Origin: Cristatella mucedo
Taxonomy: Eukaryota; Bryozoa; Phylactolaemata; Cristatellidae
Reading direction: 5' to 3'
Assembly (NCBI GenBank): GCA_009760855.2
Contig: WPIO01000007.1
Span: forward strand, 3,403,501 to 3,460,000
DNA: 56,500 nt
Shown here: in pieces, positions 11,676 to 22,907 of the stretch
How positions within the stretch are numbered: the stretch's first letter is position 1
Layout: each line of letters opens with the position of its first letter
Notes under the pieces: generated by a model
Database searches by the model: none
Seen by the model: only the letters and a program-made list of their open reading frames with translations
What the model was told of the DNA's origin: nothing
Program-made: the position numbers and the translations under genes

Positions 11676-12746
11676 ATAATAATATTAATATTAATACATC
11701 TGTATAGTGCACTCAGAGAATTTAATCTCTTTCTAGGCACTCTACAAATGCTGTAAAAGAAGCACGACCGAATGGTATTAGTAACATGCACAATGTCTAC
11801 AAGCATTACATGATTAGTGATTGCATGCACAGTGTCAGAACGCTTAAGCCTACGAAAGCCAAATCGCAAGAATTCACTAAATACCATAATAAACAGGTGC
11901 GTTTTAAGCTTCTTTTTAAATGCCATAAAATCAGATGTCGCAACGTCAGTCGGGAGTAAGTGACTGTTTTAGAGGCGAACGAACTAGGCACGGTCTCCGA
12001 AGGATTTGAGGTTCGCACGTGGTATAGCTAAGCGATTTGAATCGGAAAAGCTGGTGGTACGATAGCCTGGTGAGGCAGTAGATCCAACAGGTAGGCTGGG
12101 CCTAGAAAATGAAGGGGCCGAAAGGCGAGTGACAGAAACTTGAAGTCTATTTACTGCTTATTGGGAGCCAGTGCAGATCATCGAGAAGTGGTGCGATGTG
12201 GCAACTACGATGCTCACGACAGGAAAGCCTAGCTGCAGTGTTTTGCACCAACTGTTAGTGCCTGATTGTATGGGCCGGTAGACCAGGAAGCAATGAGTTA
12301 CAGAAATCAAGACGTAATGTCACATGTGCATTGACCTATTTGGATGTATTATCCCTGTCTAATCCGAGTGTCAGTAGTATCATGTTGCTGAAAGTAGGCA
12401 GACTTGATTGTGGAGCTGATGTGGTCGTCTAACGAAAGGTCACTTTGGAACCAGACACGTTAGGTTCGTGCAGACGGGAGATATTCCGGCAGAGCCGATT
12501 TTGACCGTTAAAGCTTTTTAGTTTCTGAGCTGCACTAGTTTTTTCCGATAACTTACAAGTGAGTTGTATCGTCTTCCATTTGAGAAAATTTGCTTAAATC
12601 TACGTGGCATGCCAACAATACTTACAGCAAGGGAGTGAGAGAATTCGACGTGCAGGAGGGCTGGAAGGGATCAAAGCAGAGGTACAACAGATTGCCACCT
12701 GCATTGAAGTGAAAGCTTAGATTATGCTTGGCGATAATACCAGAAT

Positions 12747-12778
<32 letters not shown>

Positions 12779-13055
12779 TAATATATAATAGTAAATGCTG
12801 TAAAAAGTAGCTGACCAAGCACATACCCCTGAGGTACACCATACTTTAGTGGTTCCGCGGATGATCTTTGTACGTTAACATACATTCTCTGGAGTTTCAC
12901 TCTGAGATAAGACCTGAAGCATTGTAGTGCTGTGCCAGCGACGCCCAAGCGAGATGAGATGCAATCATGAAGAACTGGGTGATCAATAGTATCAAACACT
13001 GCCGAAAGATCATGGAAAACAAGCAGTGAAACTTTACGTGAATATGCATTCATAT
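11676..13055 (-). mobile_element. L2/CR1-like LINE, RT to 3' end
   Basis: Minus-strand copy with the trinucleotide tail and stem-loop at 11676-11760, a 3' UTR, and RT sequence up to about 13055. The RT reads LSAVFDTIDHPVLHDCISSR and LRVKLQRM, then a GVPQG block. The catalytic FYADD box has decayed (read as FNAGG). A (GA)n tract at about 12747-12779 lies within the RT, and frameshifts separate the RT from the 3' portion. Its 5' truncation point abuts the repeat array that starts at about 13057. Confidence 0.85.
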
Positions 13056-13056
13056 T

Positions 13057-15340
13057 TTCCCCGGCTGTTGCCGTCGATTGCCGCGCATTGCCCTCGCATG
13101 TACGTTCAAGATTGGTTGATAGGACGCGGTTGCACTTTTAATACTGTTACGCAAGAAAAATGTGATCTTTTCCCACCAGCTTTGTTAGTAATTTAGCAGA
13201 CAATCGTAGATTGCTGTATTGTCTCGGGCAATTGCCGTCGATTGCCATGGATTGCCCAAGGTTGAACGCGAAAAAGGGCAGCATGTGCGCCCACAGCGAG
13301 CGTTATGTGGTTGGATAACTACTAATTCAAGCAGCCAATTTCCAGCAAATTTAAATTAGATTGCTGCAGAGACCGGGCCGTTGCCGTCGATTTCCGTGCA
13401 TCGCCCTCGATTGTGCCTTTTTCGATTGTATAGAAGGATGTGGCTGCACGTTTAATGCAGTGTAGTGCAATACGCAAGAAAGGTTGGAGCTCCTCTCAGC
13501 AACTGTTGGTATATTTGTAACTGTCCGTTATGGATTGGCGTATTTCCCCGGGCCATTGCCATCGATTGCCGTGGGTTGCCGTCGATTGAATGCGCACCGT
13601 GGGTAAGAATTATGCGCTCACACATGTACATGTTACGTGCCATGAGAGTTGCAGTTTATTGCAGCCAATCTTGTCAATTTTCCGCGGATTTCGCTATCGG
13701 CCCGTACCATTGCTGATGATTGCCGTGCATTGCTGACAGTTAACAAACAAAGCATTTTGAAAGTTCCACGGTTTTCCTTTGGGCGCAGCGGAATGTTATA
13801 TGAAATGACAATTGAGGCTTCCACGCTGCCAATTTCTCTTCAATTCACCGGGAATTGGGGTACCGGCCCAGGACATTGCTGTCGATTGCCGTTCATTGCT
13901 CGCGATTATACGATTCCGATTGATTGAAAGGATTTGATTGCATTTTCAATACAGTGGGCTGTGACAGGTAAGATATATTTGATCTTGGCCCAGTCCCTTT
14001 CCAGTGATTTGCGATGGTCCATAATGGATTGCCGTATTTGCCCGGGCCATTGCCATCTGCTGCCATGCATTGCCAAATATTAAACGGTCAGAGCTGGTTG
14101 AAAGTATGTGTGCACGCAGTGAGCTATTACGTGGAATGAGAATTGGAGCTTGGTGCAGACAATTTCTCGTCGATTTGCCACGGATTTCGGTATTGGTCCC
14201 TGCCATTGCTATCAATTGCCGTGTATTGTTGAGAATTAACGTGCAAAATAGCTTGAAAGTCCTACGATTTCACTTTTAGCACAAAGAAATGTGAAATGTG
14301 ATGACAGTCGGCACTTCGTGCAGCCAATTTAGAGTCAACTTGCCACGGATTGTAGTGGATTACTGCTTCGAGCCGAGCCGTTACCGTAGATTGCCATGCA
14401 TTGCACGAGACGTACGTGTTGTACGTGCGCAATTGCTTAAAATAATGTGGTTGACTTCAATAAGTGTTCTTTGTAGCACGCATTAAAAATTGAAGCATTG
14501 CGAAACCGATTTCAGGGCATTTTGCATCAGATTGCTGTAAAATGGGGTATTGGCCCGGGCCATTGCAGTGCATTGCTGCCGAATAATCGAGGCGATTGCA
14601 GTGAAATTTTGGGATTACACAATATTAAAAAATTAAAGTTACGTGCAACCGCTATTAGAGCTTAAAGTATACGTATTCCGGTCTTTTTTTCGGTGGGTTT
14701 CGGTACATTGACATACTGGCCCGGGCAGTTGCAGTCGATTGCAGTGCATTGCTGCAGAATGGCCGAGGCAATTGCAGTGAAGTTATGCGAGTACACAATA
14801 ACCGAAGAGTATAGCTGCGTGCAATCATAATTAGAGCTTCCAATGTACGCGTTCTGGTAGCTGTGTTGCAGATTGCAGCGGATTTCGGCGGAATGAGGCG
14901 GATTGCCGTATGGGACCGGGTCGTTGCAGTCGATTGCAATTAATTGCATGAGAACGCGTATGCACAGTGGAATAAAGTGGATTGCAGCAGTTTTCCAGAG
15001 CATTTCATGAGATTGGCACTCATTGCCACAGCGCGAGGTTGCACAACTTTTTTATTTTACGTGGTTGTGCACACAGCACGGTGCACTTTAATATGCAATA
15101 AAAGCTGGAGCTCAGCGCAATGTATTTCGAATTTTTATGAGGTGGATTACGGTGGATCGCGGTACAGGGGTCCATCTTCAAAGCTCATTTGCACAAGTGC
15201 GCGTGCACGCAGCGACATGAAATTTCGTGGACAGATAGATTCCAGGGTGTACTGCAATGTCAGCGCAAAATACTTGAGCTCAGCAACGCTTACGTCTGGT
15301 CGTTACTAGCCTAATTAGAGTGGATTGCGGTAACTCAAAC
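13057..15340. repeat. Decayed tandem array, period about 165 bp
   Basis: At least twelve to fourteen diverged units. Each has a core like CCGGGCCATTGCCGTCGATT continuing into GCCGTGCATTGC. Cores start near 13065, 13231, 13380, 13554, 13708, 13874, 14048, 14204, 14380, 14561, 14728 and 14922; weaker ones lie near 15014, 15141 and 15320. Spacing is mostly 149-181 and averages about 164 over the first nine. Other blocks recur between cores, such as GCAGCCAATTT, TTGCCACGGATT and TGCACTTTTAATAC-like. Within a core, ATTGC recurs every 10 bases. No coding frame persists across units. Confidence 0.8.
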
Positions 15341-16475
15341 GAACCCTTCTCGCACAGTCCACTACAATAAGGGGTTTGCTGGCGGGCTCAAGCGGAGAAG
15401 CGCCGGTTCGCATTCAGGAGATGTTGGAACGCCCTCCAAGCACGGCCGCGCCGCACCTGGCAGTTTCGCCGTCGCCGGAAATGCCGGGCTGCAGCCAGCG
15501 CATTGGCTGGCGCTTCCCTCGCCCGCCCGCGCGATTGGGCGGCGCCCCGCGAGTGGATCGCATCGCTCGAGCGTGCGGCCGCGCCGCGTGCCCGGCGCGG
15601 CCGCGCCGAGAGCGCAAGATTAGCCTGCTACGCGCGCGAGAGCGGCGCGCGTAGTTCCTGGGAACGCGGCCGAGCTCGTTACTCATGAAGCGGACGAAAT
15701 GAGCCGCCTGAGATCCGCCGCGTTTACGTCGACGGTCTCGGTGCCTATGCGCAGCCAGCTGTCTGCGCGCGTGAAAGCTCGCGGTACGCACGCAGACGCT
15801 CCGGCATAAACTCCGCGGCCAAGGCACCGCGAGGTATCTCGGCGCCTTGGCCTGCGTCACTCAGGCCCTGATACATCGCAAAGGCGTCTCAGGTAAAGAG
15901 AACGCAAAGCGGCAGCAGCAGCTTAACGAAGTATGCGGCGGCATTCTGTGGCGACATTCTTCGCGACGACCTCAAGTTACACAATCTAGGCCACGAGGAC
16001 TATGCATCAATCCAATTGGGTGAATGTCTCGCTGAACTTTGGCGTCATCCGATTCATTCATTCGTGGCTAGCGTGAGTGGATTGCAATGGTGAACGAGTT
16101 GACTGGCCTTTCTACAACGTTGGCAGAACTGTTTTTTCTTTTTTTTTATAGGCTTAGCTAATGGTTTGGCCCCAACCCTAACCGGCTAATGCGAAGGAAG
16201 GAATGTAGTCACTGAAATAGTCGGGTACGGCGCGGTAGCCTACAGCTAGCGCAGCAGAGACTACAATTGACTTCCGGGGCGCAGCTGTTATCTGCTCCAC
16301 CTAGCGTCTCATCCTTTAATGGACCAGGGCAAGGACGTGGCTTCCCTGGGGGGGGGGGGGAGCGTGATTAGTAACAGGGGCTCAGATCATTTTGTTCATC
16401 CAATTAATGCCAAGCTCGCATAGGAAGGTGAAGCCATGTAGTTGTCACCCCTCTGTAGTGTTGGCCTGGCCCACC
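15341..16475. other. GC/CpG-rich segment, no confirmed gene
   Basis: 15370-15850 is strongly CpG-rich, with frames on both strands that are Arg/Ala-rich and look compositional (one runs 15414-15860 on the minus strand). It could be a CpG island or promoter region. A 13-base G run lies at 16348-16360. No RNA or protein is recognised. Confidence 0.4.
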
Positions 16476-16479
16476 GAGC

Positions 16480-16562
16480 AGATAATGCCGTGCGATCGTG
16501 CGTAAAGTGCCTAAAAAGAGATTACATTATCCGAGGGTGCTATACACACTTATTATCATAAT
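16480..16562 (+). mobile_element. L2-like LINE 3' tail fragment
   Basis: Short 3' end: GTAAAGTGCCTAAAAAGAGA, a degenerate GAGGGTGCTATA arm and a TTATTATCATAATTAT tail. A SINE head begins immediately after the tail. Confidence 0.6.
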
Positions 16563-16720
16563 TATAGGTTAAGTGGTAACCGGAAGGGTGGGTTCTAATC
16601 CTGCAGCGGGCGATCTATATTGCCGACTGCAAGCGATGGTGATAGCCGTCAAGGCTCTTTTGTCGCTATACAACTGAAGCTGTTCAATCAGTTAGTATTT
16701 TTGAAGCTCAGGTTTTTACA
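16563..16720 (+). mobile_element. tRNA-derived SINE, copy 2
   Basis: A-box-like TAGGTTAAGTGGTAACC, B box GGGTTCTAATCC (16590-16601), then the shared body with CTGCAAGCGATGGTGATAGC, a GTCAAGGCTCTTTTGTCGCT block and TGTTCAATCAG. Confidence 0.75.
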
Positions 16721-17237
16721 TCGAATAAATTCCGGAGCATTTTTTCTCATCAGCGCGACTCAGCCGTAGCGGCCGTTCGCACTTAGTTCCAACAGTGTCA
16801 AACGGATTGCACCGATTGGCGTAATCAAGGGGCGGCATCGCCAGAGGATACGCGCACGTTCCGGTAGATGGCCATCGATGTCAATTGCAGAATTCTTCAT
16901 AGCTTGCAGCGTGAATTCGCGGACGTGCTTTATTTTCTGCATTCTGGAGAGAACGCGACGACGCACGGTTGGGGGGGGAAGGCGCCTGCGACTTCATCCC
17001 CTAGCTGTCTGCTGCAAACCCGTGCTCCGATTGCTCAGCTGACCGAGCGGTGGCGAGAGCGCGTTCCGCCGGTCCGGATGAGGAGTAACTGCAAAGGCTG
17101 ATGAAAGGCCGGCGTTCTTTGACATCGAGCGCCCAGCCAGCTAACTGCCATTTCGAAGATGGCGCAAGGCTGCGGTCCTACGCTCGTCGGCGACCGCGTT
17201 CTCGGCCGCAGCTTTGCTATGCTCAGGAGCTGCTTAA

Positions 17238-18593
17238 CTAACTGCCAGTGTTCGCTCGCACTTGACGACGCGTGTTTATGTCATAGCTCTCTCCGGCTGG
17301 CTCTTGGCGAGGCTTCTGGTTGACTGGACCGAAGTGGCCGCTGCTGTCGGCTCCGGTGTCGATGCGTCCGGCTTCAGCCGGCTGTCCGGAGGCGGCGCCA
17401 GCCGCAGCCGCCGCCGGTCGCGCTCCGCGAGACGGGCCAGGCCAGCTGCGCCGTCGGCTCCGGCGGCGGCGTCGTCGCCGACTCGATCGTGCGCCGCCGG
17501 GCGAGCCGTCCGCGGCAGCAGCGGCGGGCACGGCGGCGCGAGCGCGCCTCGCAGACAGCCGCAGCGCGTACAGCAGCCGGTCGGCGACGGGCTCCAGCGA
17601 GACGAAGGCCATGAGAAGGACGTACGTTTCGCGATTGATCTCCTGCTGCCCGTCGTAGCTGCCGAGAACGTGGACCACGTACAGCGGCAAGTAGCTAGCG
17701 AGGAACAGGACGGTGACGAGCGACGTGACGACGACCAGCCGGCCCTCCTCGGAGGCTGCGCGCGACTGGTTTTTTGGTGCTCAGCCGGTGCCTCGATTTG
17801 ATGGCGACGAAGATGTACGCGTACACGGCCGACATTGTCACGAAGACTACAGCCGTCAACCCTAAGCCGAATGCGACGAACGTGCGTTCGTGCGCGTCCT
17901 GGTCGAAAGCGTACTTGTAGGCTTCGTTCCCGTCATCCAGACGACTTCCGTAGAGCACGAGCTGGTAGCAGAAGCGCGTCGGCGTGCGATCGCGCCACAA
18001 GCGCAGGTTGTCGTGCTGAGCAGACGCCGCGACGACCGCGGCCGGCGCTAGCGCGACCGCCGCGCTCGTCAGCCACGCGGCGGCTGCACTGACGGCAGCG
18101 CCGCGCTCGGACAGCGTGAGCGCGGCGACGCGGCGATGCGGCCAGCGCACCGTGACGAGAAGCAGAATGGCCATGGCGAAGCGTGTCGTCAGGTTGACGT
18201 TGGTCGCCATGTCCCAGGCATAGCGGAAATAGAAGGCCGCACAGTATTCGGCGCGGTGCGTCGGCGTGCTGAAGTGAAGGGCGTGCGCGACGGAAGTATC
18301 GTGCAGGTAGGTGCAAGCCGAGCAAGGCCAGCGAGGAGGCACCGAGTAGGGCGTTGGCGGCGCACAGGCTCGCCAGCAGCGAGCTCTGCCATCGAACGCG
18401 AATGCGCGCCGCGCCCACTGCCAGCACTGCGGTGCTGTTCAACACGATTCCAGCCGCCGAGAGGATGATGCCGAGCACGACGCCGGCTGTCTCCGCCGGC
18501 CATCGCTCGAGCTCGGCCTGCCGCGTCGACTGCCTCGTCGGTCGGCAGCGACGCGGTAGCCGACGCGACGGCGGAGCTGTGGCTAAAGTCCAT
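17238..18593 (-). CDS. Rhodopsin-like (class A) 7TM GPCR, frame broken
   Basis: Membrane receptor expected to signal through G proteins; ligand unknown. ATG at 18593 (MDFSHSSAV) with G at -3 and +4. Helices in order: TM1 with N1.50 (GIVLNSTAVLAV), TM2 (LCAANALLGASS), TM3 preceded by the disulfide Cys (EYCAAF), with VRW where DRY is usual, TM4 with W and P (AAAWLTSAAVALAP), Cys in loop 2 (RFCYQLV), TM5 with Tyr (YAYIFVAIKSR) but no P5.50, TM6 with P (LASYLPLYVV), TM7 with EPVADRLLYALR in place of NPxxY, then an Arg/Ala/Gly-rich tail. About 450 codons, no introns seen. Reading through all helices needs three single-base shifts, near 18509-18530, near 18305-18325, and in a six-base T run at 17770-17775. 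The helices are otherwise well kept, so sequencing indels or a young pseudogene both fit. Family membership (perhaps MECA-like) is open. Confidence 0.75.
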
Positions 18594-19880
18594 CGCGCGC
18601 TTCGCGCTTGTCGCGGACGACGCACTCTGGCGCGGCGCGGCGCCATAGTGGCTTTCGCCGCTTCCAGCGCGGCGCTCGCCGCTCCTCGCAAGGTGCCCGC
18701 GGCGCCGGGCGCCTCCGGTTGCGCCGACAGCGCTTCAGTGTCGCCTCCGAGCGGCGTCCGGCGGTCAGCTACGGCCGATGCGAACCCGCTACCCGCGCTC
18801 TGCTTCCGAGCCGCCGTCCTGTCCGCCCGCCGCAGCGTGCGTCTTCTCGCCTGTCGTCTCAGCGTAGGAATCCTAGGAAGCTACCCGAGCGAGAAAGCTA
18901 GGGAAACCACCGCGAAACGTCTGCCGCTTTCGTCGCGTCGTAGGCAACGCGTACAAGGCCGAGTGCGCGTGCGAACTTTTGCGGCGACTGCAAGTAGAAG
19001 CAGCAGCTTTCAAAATATTGAGCGACCGGAGGCTGCTATGGATTCTGCTAAATTATGAGCGTCTATAGAGCGGCTTGCAGCAGAGGTAAGCGAGCACTCA
19101 GACTCGACTTCCACCGCAGAGTCGAAGTTCCCCTCGGGCTTTTCGTCCGCATTAGCGAGTAAATTGTGATTCTAGACATGCCTAGCATAAAAGGAGAACG
19201 TGTGGCAAGATCAATCTTTTCGGCGTGGATCTGCTACGGGTGAACGACTGCACAAAGCCTTGCTGCAACTCGTATATCCAGTCTGAGTCGCCTGCTGTAC
19301 AAAGAAAATAAATCACTACGATAAGCTAGGTTTACTAGATAGTCCGTTCGTTCGTCGCTGTCGTCACACTGACATTGAGTCCTCCGCGATGGACGATTTA
19401 TGGTCATTCAACGAGGGTTCAAGAGCGGCGAGTGTCAAAAGAAGGAGGAAAATGTGAGACACTTTTATTATATGTAGTCATAGTCGTAGTCATAGTTAAA
19501 ATTGGACATATAATTACTAGACTTTAAAATTACTACTCACTCAAAGGATTGATCAAAGTGTGGCCACAACATTAGTGCAGCTTAAACTCTCTGCGCTGCG
19601 GCTCTTGTTGCTGCTGCCAGAGAACTTCCGCTGGGACCAGCAGAGTTGGCGTATTGGAAAGCAGCCAGATTTGCTTGAAGTGGTTTTTCCGTTTACACTT
19701 TTGTGCTTTGCATTTAATATTGTCGTCAAATGGCTGCAAAAATTATAGAATTAAAATTGAAAGCCCGTACACTGTCGAATGAGTACAAGTCAAGGTCCTA
19801 AAAGGAAATAAGCTCGCCAGCAGTAACGTGCCCGGAGAGGTGCCCGAATAGGCTGCTGAACGGCTGCTGAAACTACAGAC

Positions 19881-19883
<3 letters not shown>
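18594..19883. other. GC-rich upstream region of GPCR, then AT-rich spacer
   Basis: 18594-18970 remains GC- and CpG-rich and is a plausible promoter region for the minus-strand GPCR, though no TATA box or other element could be fixed. 18970-19883 shows no recognised gene. Confidence 0.35.

Positions 19884-19967
<84 letters not shown>
19884..19967. repeat. (GA)n microsatellite
   Basis: 84 bases of uninterrupted GA/CT dinucleotide. The long Ser-Leu frame across it is an artefact. Confidence 0.97.
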
Positions 19968-19968
<1 letters not shown>

Positions 19969-20334
19969 GTCATCGCCACCCGCAGCAGCAGCGTGCCGGA
20001 GAGACTGGGGGAAAAGCTAAAGTATGACAAATGTACCGGTCAACACTTTCTTGCCATACTTGATGGGCTGTAGTCCATAGTATAGCAATATAATAATTTA
20101 AAACATAAAATACATAAAAGAAATCCTTTAAGCATTTCCTAATGCTCCTCGTAGCGTGGCGCAAACTTAGTCTGACAAGCACTGTATGCATCAAGAGAGC
20201 GTGGACCACTAAGCTGGTGGTATCTTGATTGATGTCATTCCCGGATATTGTTAGGATACATGCTGGCATCTGTACTTTAACTAAACTTTGTTGTAGGTCA
20301 TTCGATCAATTTTAGCCACAGGTATTTCACGACT

Positions 20335-20425
20335 CACCTTCATTCAATCGTGCTTACTTTGCAGCACCTAGAAAGAGATTGAGTTCTCTGAGGGTGTTTT
20401 ATCAAGTGTTTTATTATTATTATCA
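20335..20425 (+). mobile_element. L2-like LINE 3' tail fragment
   Basis: CACCTAGAAAGAGATTGAGT, then TCTCTGAGGGTGTTTTATC and an ATTATTATTATC tail. It matches the 3' end shared by the other L2-like copies. Confidence 0.75.
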
Positions 20426-22907
20426 TTAGCTAGACGGACGAGCACCAATTACAAGTCCTTGATAATACTTGACATTCAAAGACACAAATATTTCCCACCT
20501 TGCAACTGAAAAACCTTTTCCTCTTACTTTCTAGTCATAGTATATAATGGCGACGGCTTCTATTCAACCCACAGGACCTTAAGAAATTCTCGAATAAGAT
20601 CGACCAGAACAAAATAAATTTTGTATATCAGAGAGCAAATGGCACTTTTCAGATTGTATGGAAATCACGAATAAGCACTTGAGATTGATCTGAAATCATG
20701 CTTCTATCTTAAGTAAGTAGCGGTATTCGTACTTAAGTAGCACTTCCTTTGAGTTAGATTGCACAAAGCTCGAGTGCAAGGAGCAGAATATTTTACAGGA
20801 AATAGAAACATACGCAATAAATAGTCTCAATTCTCGATAAGGTTGTGGATATTTTCTACTAAATCTAAAGAACCTGCGCTAAGATAGTATTGAAAAAAGA
20901 ATTGATTCGTCATTCTTGAATTTTAGAGGTACCTAGACGAGTTTCAAGACCAGCCTGAAGAGCTACTAAGTAAGTTTTATGAAAGCTGCCATAAAACTGG
21001 TATTACGTGGCTCCTATTGGGTGTGCAGCTCGCCCCACAGATTAATCACAGAAGGCATTCAAAGCAAAGGCTCTAACCAAAAAACAACAATACAATCCAT
21101 TTTTTGAGCTACAAGAAACTACGCATGCAAAATAAATATTTCTGTTGTGAGGTGGCGACATGCGTCAATGCCTCGGCGTTTTAGCGGTCGCTACAGGCCT
21201 AACTCACATGAAAACCGTCACAGAAACTTTGTCTTTTATTGGCTTCTTGCTTAGAGAGGCAAGCCACTGCCCAGACTTTCTCCTCCATAGGAGCTCAGCA
21301 CGAGGCCCACTGCACGGCTCAAATGTCGTGGAATGGCACAGACTGGCAAGAAGCACATTTAACCTGAGGATATCTTTTAGGGAATGATCTGTTCTAGTCG
21401 TACTCAGCTTAGCAGCGACTAAGACATTTAGGCTGCTAATCCGAGCTCGACATTTGTCAAAAAGCATAAGCCTGTGGTTTGTCGTTAATATCTCATTGTA
21501 CAAGCCTTGAGACTACGTTGCAGTTTGTCCCACGGAAGAAAAACAAGCCGGAAGGCAACAGGCGAGCCTTTTGCTTTAGTAGCAAATGTACAGGTCTGCT
21601 GATGGACGTACGAAGTGGTCCCGTGTGGCACGGAAAAATTGCAGGCAACGGAATTTTAGCAGCTGTGGTTTTCGTCGCAAGTCCTTGAGCTGAAGCCATG
21701 TGCAGGGCTGAGACCCCTGGTTCGGTCGGTTGTTGACGTAGCTGAAGATAATGTTATTGTGGTTGTACCAATGTAAAAAGGTGTGCAATTCAAAAGGCAA
21801 TTCGATGGCCAATATTATGTCAGTCCCCACGAGTAAAAGGCGCACAAAAGTCTGGAACTCTATGCTGTTCCTCTCCGGTAAATTTACATGCCTCCGTTCT
21901 CGATTCATTTCAGGGAGGCGAGTTCTCGTTCAGGAAGTTCTACGCAGATACTTGATTCTTGGGAAAAAATATTTGTTGAGGATGCAGCTATTTCAGCCCC
22001 CCACGAAACGCATTAGGCAGCACCGATGGCACCACTGTCAAGTTTGGTGCAGATAAATTGGCTGACCTGACGAAGGGGGTTTGCCTTGACCTTGGCTCAG
22101 TGTCAAAGGCCGTGCAAATGCACCCTGAGAAATTTTTACAGCTGCACTCTTAATAAAAGTCGGGCGTAGAGAAAACGGCATCTACAACTAAAGGATAAAC
22201 CTTTTACCTGCCGATGCTTCACAGGACGCAAAGCTTATTTCAAGAATCGAAGCATCATCATCGAGAGAGAGAGAGAGTCGCGGCAGGATGTGCTAGACGA
22301 GAGAGAGTCGCGGCAGGATGTGCTACACTAATGAGCCAGAGTGGTCACTGCAGGTACTACTGAGGGAAGCACCGCTGCCTAGTTGGCATAGATGCTTGAC
22401 GATGATACTTAGCTCGGACTAAAATAAGCCTTGATAGATCGCGGCATTTCATCGCTACAGGAATCTCGACAGCGTATACAATGGAGATCAGAAAACAAGG
22501 ATGCTGCAATCGGAAAAACCTTCTCAGCCAATCCAATAACTCCTATTTCGTGAGGTTTCCTCGTTTCCGGCGAGTTGCCTACAAGCTAGGAATCGAATAG
22601 TGCTGACCCTTGTGAATTCTACGGAGCATCGCCTGTACTCGTGATTCCTCCGTGGTACTATTGCCCTGCCATATTCTTAGCGCTATACGTATGACCTCTT
22701 AGAATGTCTGGTAGCACGTCGTTGCAGTATCTTTTGCCGACTTTAAGGGACCGTTGGAGCTTTTTAAAGGATGAAAGAGTATTACTTTGTATTTCACCTG
22801 TTTCTCAAAGCATTTGGTGGCTATGCAAATATTTTATTATTATTGTTATCCTTATTACAGCTTGCATGCTGTTTTCGTCACATAATGGTCACTATTCTTA
22901 CGTTAAG
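20426..22907. other. No gene recognised
   Basis: Several frames of 60-110 codons on both strands at 21160-22060, none recognisable. A 30-bp unit (core GTCGCGGCAGGATGTGCTA) is tandemly duplicated at 22267-22326. Confidence 0.4.

Noticed and set aside
13057-15340. CRISPR array
   Set aside because: Units are long, diverged and not separated by unique spacers of constant size, and the genome is clearly metazoan.
15414-15860. 148-codon Arg-rich gene on the minus strand
   Set aside because: GC-rich composition opens frames on both strands here, and no domain or motif is recognised.
19743-20030. Ser/Leu-rich protein
   Set aside because: The frame is a GA microsatellite read on the minus strand.
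21576-21908. 110-codon minus-strand frame as a transposase or receptor piece
   Set aside because: It has a hydrophobic stretch, but no ordered motifs of any family could be matched.
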